Assembly (NCBI GenBank): GCA_002378745.1
Contig: DFRR01000009.1
Location: forward strand, 14,348-30,248
Direction of reading: 5' to 3'
Origin: Patescibacteria group bacterium UBA3458
GTDB taxonomy: Bacteria > Patescibacteriota > Minisyncoccia > Phycocordibacterales > UBA2100
DNA: 15,901 nt
Each line of letters starts with the position of its first letter. The first letter of the stretch is position 1. Made by a program: the position numbers and the translations under genes. A model generated the notes under the pieces. It made no database searches. It was given only the letters and a program-made list of their open reading frames with translations, and was not told the DNA's origin. Below, in pieces: positions 1 to 6,300 of the stretch.

Positions 1-22
1 AAAAGAACGTGCACGTTCTTTT
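1..22. terminator. Perfect 22-base palindrome, probable terminator hairpin
   Basis: The first 22 bases are a perfect inverted repeat that starts AAAAGAAC and ends GTTCTTTT, with a GTGCAC centre. As RNA it would give a stem of up to nine pairs with a minimal loop, flanked by A and T runs on both sides, so it could work as a weak terminator in either direction for a gene left of the window. A dimeric protein-binding site is the alternative reading. The palindrome may be cut by the window edge. Confidence 0.45.
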
Positions 23-92
23 GTTAGCATTGAGAGAGATGTCTTCACATTCCATACTTGTGTGGCATCCGAGCAAACGACACAAATATAAG

Positions 93-125
93 AGCAGGTT
101 CAACGGAACCTGCTGCTTTTATTTT
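93..125 (+). terminator. Intrinsic terminator, rightward
   Basis: A perfect 9-bp stem (93-101 with 106-114, AGCAGGTTC against GAACCTGCT) closes on a four-base AACG loop and is followed by GCTTTTATTTT. This is the classic rho-independent shape for transcription coming from the left edge. The transcript it would end lies outside the window or is the short stretch 23-92, which has no convincing gene. Confidence 0.6.
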
Positions 126-169
126 CGAGTTGGAATTGTCAAAATCAATTGACGCATAGGACACAGTGC

Positions 170-205
170 AAAAAAACGGCACGATCCCCTGGGAGATCGT
201 GCCGT
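170..205 (-). terminator. Intrinsic terminator of the minus-strand gene at 233-445
   Basis: An 11-bp stem (176-186 with 195-205, ACGGCACGATC against GATCGTGCCGT) encloses an eight-base loop. On the minus strand it is followed by a run of seven U (A at 170-176 on the plus strand). It starts 28 bases after the stop codon of the minus-strand gene and is the best-formed terminator in this region. Confidence 0.8.
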
Positions 206-232
206 ATTTCGTTGACGACGAAGACGACAAAC

Positions 233-445
233 CTACTGGCTAGCGATTTGCCGTAGCTCTTCGAGAGGCAGGGAGCCCCAGTCAGCACGCATCATCAGCA
301 TCTGTCTATCATTTTCGACGCCCTCTCGGTCATCTTCTGACATGTCTGAGCTGAACGGATAGATCTTATCGAGCATCTGCTCGATAAGTCGCCCTCGCTC
401 TTCAAACTCTGACTCTTCTGATGGAAGAGAATCTGCTTGCGTCAT
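233..445 (-). CDS. Small acidic protein of unknown function (70 codons)
   Basis: I do not recognise this protein. It is 70 residues, strongly acidic in its first half (runs of Asp and Glu), with no hydrophobic segment, so it is probably soluble and cytoplasmic. An upstream in-frame ATG at 487 would give 84 residues, but I chose 445 because a GAGG Shine-Dalgarno core (452-455) lies six bases before it and the predicted promoter at 478-507 would start the message after 487. The gene has its own promoter and a strong terminator (170-205), so it looks like a genuine monocistronic unit divergent from ychF. The predicted helix-rich C-terminal part (about residues 40-68) ends in a short leucine-containing segment, LPLEELRQIASQ. 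No cofactor-binding or catalytic motif is visible. Confidence 0.65.
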   Translation of the reverse strand: MTQADSLPSEESEFEERGRLIEQMLDKIYPFSSDMSEDDREGVENDRQMLMMRADWGSLPLEELRQIASQ

Positions 446-474
446 AGCATACCTCGTCAGTAAAGGAACACGGG

Positions 475-503
475 GAGACAATATCACGAAAATACGCTAT
501 ATT
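475..503 (+). promoter_or_regulatory. Promoter of ychF
   Basis: GAGACA (475-480) and TATATT (498-503) are separated by 17 bases. The predicted start site near 510 leaves a leader of about 11 bases before the ATG at 521. No Shine-Dalgarno sequence is present in that leader. The elements interleave with the divergent promoter at 478-507, so the two should compete for polymerase. Confidence 0.45.
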
Positions 504-507
504 TCAA
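478..507 (-). promoter_or_regulatory. Promoter of the 70-codon gene (minus strand)
   Basis: Reading the minus strand, TTGAAA (507-502) is followed after 18 bases by TATTGT (483-478), with a TG one base before the -10, making it an extended -10 promoter. Transcription would begin near 471 and give a leader of about 26 bases that includes the GAGG at 452-455. It overlaps the ychF promoter almost completely. Confidence 0.5.
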
Positions 508-520
508 TGAAATTTGATAT

Positions 521-1621
521 ATGTCATTAAGTATCGGAATCGTAGGTCTTCCAAACGTCGGCAAATCGACGCTTTTTAATGCACTTACCAAAAAGTCAGT
601 TCAGGCAGCAAATTTCCCATTTTGCACCATTGATCCATCAGTCGGTGTTGTTGCCGTGCCAGACCGACGACTTGAGCAACTCGCTGCAATGTCGAGCTCA
701 GCAAAAACCATTCCGGCAGCGGTAGAATTTGTCGATATCGCCGGACTGGTAAAAGGCGCTTCGGAAGGCGAAGGGCTTGGTAACCAGTTTCTTGCAAACA
801 TTCGCGAAGTGGACGCTATCGCACAAGTAGTACGTGTATTTGATGATTCTGAAATTACACATGTGCATGGTGCAGTAGACCCAATGCATGATATCGACAT
901 CATCAACCTCGAATTGGTGTTAGCTGATACACAAACAGTCTCAAAGCGCCTCGGAAGCATTGAAAAGGATGTCCGGGTAGGGAACAAAGACGCAGTGGTG
1001 CTTAAGGGCGCACTGCAAAAACTTCTCCTCACGCTTGAGGCAGGAAAGCTTGCGCGCGCAACGTATCTCGATGAGAGGGAGTTTGAGCAGGTCAAAGGAT
1101 TGCACTTGCTCACGATGAAGCCGTTTATGTACGTACTGAACAAGAAAAGTGCCGGACTAAACGTGCATGAACAGCCGGGAGAACGAGGGGAACAGTTGAA
1201 GCGTTTCTTGGAAGACGCTGGCGCCTACTGGGTGGAGGTTGACGCGGGAGTTGAAGACGAACTCAAGGATGTGCATGGGGACGACGCACAAGAGTTTCGT
1301 CGCGAATTTGGCATCATTGAAAGTGGTGTGGATGAACTCATCAAAACAGGATACGCATTGCTTGATTTGATTTCATTTTTCACAACTGGTGAAAAGGAAA
1401 CGCGCGCATGGACTATTCAGAGAGGAAGCACCGCACCTATTGCCGGCGCGGCAATTCACTCAGATTTCCGTGACAAATTCATCCGTGCAGAAACGATTGG
1501 CTGGGAAGCGCTTTTACAAGCTGGCTCATGGTCTGCAGCACGAGAAAGTGGGAAAATTCGAACCGAAGGAAAAGAATATATCGTACAAGATGGTGATGTG
1601 ATGGAGTTTCGTCATAGCTAA
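521..1621 (+). CDS. ychF: Ribosome-binding ATPase/GTPase YchF (OLA1 family)
   Basis: This 366-residue protein matches the usual YchF length (about 363). It has the P-loop GLPNVGKST at residues 9-17, a switch II motif DIAGLVKGAS near 72-81, the EITHVHG segment containing the conserved YchF histidine, and a C-terminal TGS domain ending in IVQDGDVMEFRHS. YchF proteins are cytoplasmic P-loop NTPases that bind ribosomes and usually hydrolyse ATP rather than GTP. The base-specificity (G4) segment here reads LNKKSAG (residues 206-212), where YchF proteins usually have an NxxE pattern, so nucleotide preference is uncertain. The ATG at 521 gives the canonical MSLSIGIVGLPNVGKS beginning and has no Shine-Dalgarno sequence. 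It is divergent from the small gene at 233-445 and may be cotranscribed with the next gene, 23 bases downstream. Confidence 0.96.
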   Translation: MSLSIGIVGLPNVGKSTLFNALTKKSVQAANFPFCTIDPSVGVVAVPDRRLEQLAAMSSSAKTIPAAVEFVDIAGLVKGASEGEGLGNQFLANIREVDAIAQVVRVFDDSEITHVHGAVDPMHDIDIINLELVLADTQTVSKRLGSIEKDVRVGNKDAVVLKGALQKLLLTLEAGKLARATYLDEREFEQVKGLHLLTMKPFMYVLNKKSAGLNVHEQPGERGEQLKRFLEDAGAYWVEVDAGVEDELKDVHGDDAQEFRREFGIIESGVDELIKTGYALLDLISFFTTGEKETRAWTIQRGSTAPIAGAAIHSDFRDKFIRAETIGWEALLQAGSWSAARESGKIRTEGKEYIVQDGDVMEFRHS

Positions 1622-1644
1622 CGATCAGGTAAACTGCGAGTAAT

Positions 1645-2160
1645 ATGGAAGAATTCAAGGATACTCCTACTGGATTGGGTGCTGAGAAAATAGAAGGTGC
1701 TGAGGATGTTCTTATCTTAATGAAAGCTATTCATGAAGGAAATTTTGATGCTCTGCATAAACTTGGACCTGCAGAAATTGCCGGCACACTGCTTTCTTTT
1801 TTTATGTTGAGTCATGTGGGTATCGAGGTATTTTCCGGAACACGCAGTGGAAATGAGACACCACTGGTGAGACATTTTCGTGACCATGTACTGCACGCAC
1901 ATGAAGTACAAGAGGTTGATGACGAAAACCCTTCTTTTAAGTCACTTTTGGCGTTCCTGCTTGAGTGTAAGTTTACTCCACAAGAAATTTCTACTGCTCT
2001 TAATACTCATGAATTCGGTTTGAATATAGAAGGAAAAGAACAATTTAACCAAGCAGCTCGCGAACTTGATATTGCACCTATATTCAGCGATGAAGCCCTA
2101 CGTGGTTTCGACAAAGACGGTTATATCGATTCGATGCAAAACGGTCTCCGCGAAGATTGA
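1645..2160 (+). CDS. Hypothetical soluble protein, 171 residues
   Basis: I do not recognise this protein. It is mildly acidic, with many predicted helices and no clear signal peptide. One hydrophobic stretch (about residues 45-62, AGTLLSFFMLSHVGIEVF) is too polar at its end for a confident membrane helix. His-rich positions occur around residues 76-88 (RHFRDHVLHAHEVQE), which could bind metal, but the pattern matches no motif I can name. The gene starts 23 bases after ychF with no terminator between them, so cotranscription is likely. No Shine-Dalgarno sequence is correctly placed before the ATG. The AT-rich TAATAT (1641-1646) overlaps the start. Its codon usage looks slightly more AT-rich than that of ychF. 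The reading frame is uninterrupted, which supports a real gene. Confidence 0.75.
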   Translation: MEEFKDTPTGLGAEKIEGAEDVLILMKAIHEGNFDALHKLGPAEIAGTLLSFFMLSHVGIEVFSGTRSGNETPLVRHFRDHVLHAHEVQEVDDENPSFKSLLAFLLECKFTPQEISTALNTHEFGLNIEGKEQFNQAARELDIAPIFSDEALRGFDKDGYIDSMQNGLRED

Positions 2161-2193
2161 TTTGGTATTCGTCGCTTGTGTCTTTTGAGGTAC

Positions 2194-2222
2194 TTGCTAC
2201 CATTGTTTCATTAGCTTAGAAA
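2194..2222 (+). promoter_or_regulatory. Possible promoter of the DUF5671-like gene
   Basis: TTGCTA (2194-2199) and TAGAAA (2217-2222) are separated by 17 bases, with the ATG 14 bases after the -10. The -10 is only a four-of-six match. It lies inside a near-palindrome TTAGAAATCTAA (2216-2227). The 76-base gap also carries an 8-bp inverted repeat, GTATTCGT (2165-2172) and ACGAATAC (2227-2234). Confidence 0.25.
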
Positions 2223-2236
2223 TCTAACGAATACGT

Positions 2237-3199
2237 ATGACATCAGCAGTAAAAGTAACTCCAAAGGACTTCTTCCTCTGGCTTGGTGCAATGATTGCAC
2301 TGTATTTATCAGTAGGGAGCTTTGCCATACTCATTTTTGAATACATTGAACGCATCTTCGGTAGCAATGTAATCCTTGGATACGACCCATATTCGGGCGC
2401 GATTCGCTTTGCTATCGCAAGCCTTATTGTCGTCTTTCCTATCTATCTTTTGCTTACCCGAATGCTTAATAAAGACATTCGTCGAACACCTGAAAAGAAG
2501 GATTTATGGGTGCGTCGTTGGTTAGTGTTTCTCACCGTATTCGCTGCCGGTTTTGGGTTGGTTATTGACCTTGTGGTGCTCATTCATACCTTCCTTGGTG
2601 GTGAAGAACTTACTGCTGCATTCCTCCTCAAGGTTATCTCACTCTTCATTCTCTTTGGTGGGGTATTCTACTACTACCTACAAGACATCCGTGGTTACTG
2701 GGAGAAGAATGAAAAGAAATCACAGATGGTTGGTGCCGGCGTGTCGGTTATTGTCCTTCTCTGTATTGTGTCCGGATTCATTATCATGGGCTCTCCAGCA
2801 ACGCAGCGAGCGCTTCGTGAAGACCAGCAGCGTGTAAACGACTTGCAGAATATTCAATCACAGGTGACCGAGTACTATCGGACAACTGGGGAACTTCCGG
2901 AGTCTCTTGATGCTGTCCGTGATCCACTTACCGGTAGCTATATCCCGACTGACCCGGCAACACAGAGCGAATATGAGTACACGCCAACCGGAAGGCTTAC
3001 ATTTGAACTCTGTGCAACATTTGCACGTGCGCTTCCTGAAGTTGATACGGAGAAACTTGATGGTAGTGACTGGCGAGTACAGGAGCTTCAACGAACCGCA
3101 GCAGAGTGGGGACACAGAGAAGGACGCACCTGCTTTGAGCGAACCATTGATCCAGACCGGATAAAACCGTATCCAACTCCTGAAAAACCGGTTAGGTAA
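2237..3199 (+). CDS. DUF5671-like multi-helix membrane protein with pilin-like C-terminal region
   Basis: The first 185 residues contain about five membrane helices (roughly 12-36, 56-74, 94-118, 127-148 and 165-185), resembling the DUF5671 family that is common in Parcubacteria. The remaining 135 residues lie outside the helices. They begin RVNDLQNIQSQVTEYYRTTG and continue through LPESLDAV, a DP..Y.Y segment (residues 246-250) and an LCATFA segment. This resembles the C-terminal part of type IV pilin and type II secretion pseudopilin proteins. I infer an integral membrane protein whose soluble tail faces outside, although orientation cannot be proved here. The function of DUF5671 is not established. 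No Shine-Dalgarno sequence precedes the ATG. A terminator at 3222-3260 ends the unit. The family name is from memory of sequence features. Confidence 0.8.
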   Translation: MTSAVKVTPKDFFLWLGAMIALYLSVGSFAILIFEYIERIFGSNVILGYDPYSGAIRFAIASLIVVFPIYLLLTRMLNKDIRRTPEKKDLWVRRWLVFLTVFAAGFGLVIDLVVLIHTFLGGEELTAAFLLKVISLFILFGGVFYYYLQDIRGYWEKNEKKSQMVGAGVSVIVLLCIVSGFIIMGSPATQRALREDQQRVNDLQNIQSQVTEYYRTTGELPESLDAVRDPLTGSYIPTDPATQSEYEYTPTGRLTFELCATFARALPEVDTEKLDGSDWRVQELQRTAAEWGHREGRTCFERTIDPDRIKPYPTPEKPVR

Positions 3200-3221
3200 C
3201 TGTAATCGAACAGTTGAATCG

Positions 3222-3263
3222 AAAAAAACACCCTGGCAATCATCGCCAAGGTGTTTTTCTTTT
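3222..3263. terminator. Bidirectional intrinsic terminator before leuS
   Basis: AACACC-C-TGGC (3228-3238) pairs with GCCA-A-GGTGTT (3245-3255) with one C/A mismatch and a short loop. A run of seven A precedes the stem, and TTTTTCTTTT follows it. It ends transcription of the membrane protein gene at 2237-3199 and separates it from leuS. Confidence 0.75.
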
Positions 3264-3278
3264 CCGAATGCAGGTATG

Positions 3279-3287
3279 TGCTACTAT
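3279..3287 (+). promoter_or_regulatory. Extended -10 promoter of leuS
   Basis: TGCTACTAT is an extended -10 element with TACTAT at 3282-3287, ending nine bases before the ATG at 3297. The predicted transcription start falls within a few bases of the start codon, so the leuS message would be leaderless or nearly so. No good -35 element is visible, as is usual for extended -10 promoters. Confidence 0.5.
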
Positions 3288-3296
3288 TAGCGTTCC

Positions 3297-6188
3297 ATGC
3301 AGAAGTACGACCACAAAAAGATTGAAAAGAAATGGCAAGAACAATGGGCTGCTGACGAACTCTACAAGACAGCCGAGGGCTCGGGTAAGCCAAAAGCGTA
3401 TATTCTCGATATGTTCCCGTACCCATCCGGCGAGGGACTCCACGTGGGGCACCCAAAGGGATACATTGCGACCGACGTCTACTCACGCTTCAAAAAAATG
3501 AATGGGTATGAAGTATTGCACCCGATGGGGTGGGATGCATTCGGGCTACCGGCAGAAAACTTTGCGATAAAGCACAAGGTGCACCCGCGCGTTGCGGTTG
3601 AGAGGAACATTGAGAACTTCAAAAAGCAACTCGCACACCTTGGATTCAACTACGACTGGAGTCGAGAGATAAATACGACCGACCCGTCATACTATAAGTG
3701 GACACAATGGGTATTCTTGCAGCTATTCAAAAAGGGACTCGCGTACGAGTCGCATGAGCCAATCAATTGGTGTCCATCATGCCAAACAGGACTCGCCAAC
3801 GAGGATTTGGAAAGTGACGGTACGTGTGAACGATGTGGTTCGACAGTGGAAAAGAAACCAATGCGACAATGGGTACTCAAAATTACCGACTACGCCGACC
3901 GCATGTTGCAAGACCTGGATACGCTCACACAGTGGCCGTCACACATCAAAGAAGCACAACGCAACTGGATTGGGAGAAGCGAAGGGGCGGAAATTGACTT
4001 CAACCTTACCTTTACTACTCATCCTGAGCATAACGGCTGGCGAAACCCGGAGGACGGGAGGCCAGCCCACATTCGTGTCTTCACCACACGTCCGGACACA
4101 TTGTTTGGAGCTACCTATCTCGTCCTCGCGCCTGAGCATCCATGGGTTCGTGCAGTCTGGGATACTGAGCACAATAATACAGTAGAAAATAAAGATGAAG
4201 TTGCAGCGTACGTCGTCGCAGCACAAAAAAAGACGGAGATTGAACGCACCACACAAGACAAAGAAAAAACCGGGGTAGAGCTGATGGGTATTAAAGCAGT
4301 GAATCCCGCGACACAGGAAGAAATCCCTGTCTTCGTTGCTGACTATGTACTTGCACACTATGGAACCGGAGCGATTATGGCAGTTCCCGCACATGATGAG
4401 CGCGATTACGCCTTCGCTCAAAAATATAATTTGCCGATAGTGCCGGTGATTTCTCCTATTACCGGCGTACCGCAAGAAAACCCAGAGTATCGAAAAAGCA
4501 TTGTTGCGATTGTTCATGACCCAAAGACGGACACCTATCTAACCGTGCGATGGAAGGATAGAAATCAGACACTCTTTGTCGGAGGTGGTATGGAAGACGG
4601 AGAGGACCCGCAAACTACTGCAGCACGAGAGATTTGTGAGGAGACACGTTGCACTAATGTGCGATACGTTTCTCAGACAATGCCGATTCGCCACAACTAT
4701 TTTGCACACTCCAAAGGTGTTGCTCGAGAGATTGATGCAATCGGATTCCTATTCGAGCTCGAGGACGATGAAGAAACACCACAAACACTCGAGGAAAATG
4801 AAAAGGAACAATTCGACATTGAATGGCATCCGGCTACTGAAGTTGCATCACTCATAAAAGACGAGCTTCATGCACTCGTGTGGCAATTGTTGGTCAAGAA
4901 GGAGCCCTACACAGGCACAGGGCTACTCATTAATTCCGATGTCTATACCGGAATGCAAAGTGTTGACGCAAAGGTGGCAATTACCAACGACGTGGGAGGT
5001 ATGCGCACCACCACCTACAAACTAAAAGACTGGGTGTTTAGTCGGCAACGATACTGGGGGGAACCGATTCCAATTATTCACTGTGAGAAATGTGGAGCCG
5101 TGCCGGTTCCGGAAGAAGATTTACCGGTAACACTTCCTGAGGTCGACCACTATGAGCCGACCGGCACCGGAGAATCTCCACTTGCCGACATTGAAAGCTG
5201 GGTCAATGTCACGTGCCCGAGCTGTGGAGGAGCAGGAAAGCGAGAAACAAACACCATGCCGCAATGGGCAGGGTCTTCATGGTACTACTTGCGGTTTGTT
5301 GACCCCCACAATACCAATGCACTTATTGATGTGAGAAAGGAGAAGGATTGGATGCCGGTAGATGTATATGTCGGGGGTGATCACGCGGTACGACATCTCA
5401 TTTATGCCCGCTTCTGGCATAAGTTCTTATACGACATCGGAGTGGTGAGTACCATTGAACCGTTTACGCGACTGGAATTCCTTGGATTCATACTCGCTGA
5501 AGACGGACGTAAGATGTCGAAGCGATGGGGCAACATCATTAATCCCGATGATGTGGTCTTACAGCACGGCGCTGACACACTTCGTGTCTACGAAATGTTC
5601 ATGGGACCATTTGAAAATACTGTTGCCTGGAGCACCAATGGGCTTGTTGGTGCACAGCGTTTTATCGAGCGTACCTGGCGCTTGCAATCACACCTCACGG
5701 AAACGACGCATGATGCAGTAACCCGCGAATTACACCGAACGATACGGAAAGTTTCTGAAGATATTGAGGCCTTCAAGTTCAATACATCGATTGCACAAAT
5801 GATGACCTTCGTAAACGTAGCCACAGAACATGGACTTACCGAAGCGGATTATCGAACATTTTTGCAATTGCTCGCACCATTTGCACCACACATGACAGAA
5901 GAGTTGTGGCGAGTGCACTTTGGAAACAAGGATTCTATTCATGCAAGTGCGTGGCCAACATATAATGAAGAACTTCTCACCGAAGAAACGGTGGTGCTCG
6001 CCGTACAGATAAACGGCAAGGTGCGAGGGGAAGTAACGGTTTCTGTTGGGGCAACACAGGACGATGTTGTAGGACTGATTACGAGCGATGAGCGCTTTGC
6101 GCGATGGATACCAAACACTCCGCAACGAATTATTTTCGTCCCAAACAAGCTCATAAACATGGTTATTTCCGATAATGTTGACAAATAA
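3297..6188 (+). CDS. leuS: Leucyl-tRNA synthetase with an inserted Nudix domain
   Basis: This class I synthetase charges tRNA-Leu with leucine in the cytoplasm. The HIGH-type signature is HVGH (residues 49-52) and the KMSKS motif is KMSKR (739-743). A zinc-finger pair is present at C159/C162 and C177/C180, and a second at C596/C599 and C640/C643. The CP1 editing site is intact, with FTTRPDT (262-268) and HDERD (366-370), followed after the insertion by DWVFSRQRYWGEPIP. The C-terminal domain contains VQINGKVRGEV. At 963 residues it is about 100 longer than the usual bacterial enzyme (E. coli 860). The excess is explained by a Nudix domain at about residues 398-536. The reading frame runs unbroken through both junctions, so this is a true insertion. 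The gene has its own promoter and no Shine-Dalgarno sequence. Confidence 0.97.
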   Translation: MQKYDHKKIEKKWQEQWAADELYKTAEGSGKPKAYILDMFPYPSGEGLHVGHPKGYIATDVYSRFKKMNGYEVLHPMGWDAFGLPAENFAIKHKVHPRVAVERNIENFKKQLAHLGFNYDWSREINTTDPSYYKWTQWVFLQLFKKGLAYESHEPINWCPSCQTGLANEDLESDGTCERCGSTVEKKPMRQWVLKITDYADRMLQDLDTLTQWPSHIKEAQRNWIGRSEGAEIDFNLTFTTHPEHNGWRNPEDGRPAHIRVFTTRPDTLFGATYLVLAPEHPWVRAVWDTEHNNTVENKDEVAAYVVAAQKKTEIERTTQDKEKTGVELMGIKAVNPATQEEIPVFVADYVLAHYGTGAIMAVPAHDERDYAFAQKYNLPIVPVISPITGVPQENPEYRKSIVAIVHDPKTDTYLTVRWKDRNQTLFVGGGMEDGEDPQTTAAREICEETRCTNVRYVSQTMPIRHNYFAHSKGVAREIDAIGFLFELEDDEETPQTLEENEKEQFDIEWHPATEVASLIKDELHALVWQLLVKKEPYTGTGLLINSDVYTGMQSVDAKVAITNDVGGMRTTTYKLKDWVFSRQRYWGEPIPIIHCEKCGAVPVPEEDLPVTLPEVDHYEPTGTGESPLADIESWVNVTCPSCGGAGKRETNTMPQWAGSSWYYLRFVDPHNTNALIDVRKEKDWMPVDVYVGGDHAVRHLIYARFWHKFLYDIGVVSTIEPFTRLEFLGFILAEDGRKMSKRWGNIINPDDVVLQHGADTLRVYEMFMGPFENTVAWSTNGLVGAQRFIERTWRLQSHLTETTHDAVTRELHRTIRKVSEDIEAFKFNTSIAQMMTFVNVATEHGLTEADYRTFLQLLAPFAPHMTEELWRVHFGNKDSIHASAWPTYNEELLTEETVVLAVQINGKVRGEVTVSVGATQDDVVGLITSDERFARWIPNTPQRIIFVPNKLINMVISDNVDK
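4488..4904 (+). other. Nudix hydrolase domain inserted in the LeuRS editing region
   Basis: Residues 398-536 of LeuRS have no place in a standard synthetase. They begin with a strand, YRKSIVAIVHDPKTDTYLTV, and contain a Nudix box at 430-452 (4584-4652): G430, then five residues, E436, seven residues, R444-E445-I446-x-E448-E449. This follows the G-x5-E-x7-R-E-U-x-E-E-x-G-U consensus, except that Arg451 replaces the second glycine. The catalytic glutamates are all kept, so it is probably active. The domain ends with an aromatic and helical segment before TGTGLLINSDVY, which rejoins the synthetase. It lies just after the editing-site HDERD strand. Nudix enzymes cleave nucleoside diphosphates linked to another group; the substrate here is unknown. 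Confidence 0.88.
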
Positions 6189-6253
6189 ATCTTATTGTGG
6201 TTTTATGCTCTTATACAGGCAGTTTTCCTTGTGTTGCAAGGGTTATCCAGAGC

Positions 6254-6282
6254 TTGACCGAACCCCAGACGCGTGATACAAC
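6254..6282 (+). promoter_or_regulatory. Promoter of the sigma-4/HARE-HTH gene
   Basis: TTGACC (6254-6259) and TACAAC (6277-6282) are separated by exactly 17 bases, and a TG lies one base before the -10. This is the best-matching promoter in the window. The predicted start near 6289 gives a leader of about 12 bases to the ATG at 6301, with no Shine-Dalgarno sequence. No terminator is visible between leuS and this point. Confidence 0.65.
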
Positions 6283-6300
6283 TGTTCAACAAAGCGTTCT

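Noticed and set aside
45..230. A 61-codon minus-strand open frame left of the first gene
   Set aside because: It runs through two well-formed hairpins, has no Shine-Dalgarno sequence and a composition unlike a real protein; the region is better explained by terminators.
601..1143. A 180-codon minus-strand frame opposite ychF
   Set aside because: It is Ser/Thr/Cys-rich antisense translation of a conserved gene, with no recognisable domain or start signal.
2161..2236. A terminator after the 171-codon gene
   Set aside because: The 8-bp inverted repeat arms (2165-2172 and 2227-2234) are 54 bases apart and no T run follows, so it does not look like an intrinsic terminator.
3939..4517. A 192-codon minus-strand frame opposite leuS
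   Set aside because: It is antisense to conserved LeuRS sequence, is Cys-rich and has no domain I recognise.
4488..4904. The Nudix segment as a separate gene, mobile insertion or assembly join
   Set aside because: The frame is continuous, codon use looks the same on both sides, there are no terminal repeats, and the editing-domain strands resume correctly after it.
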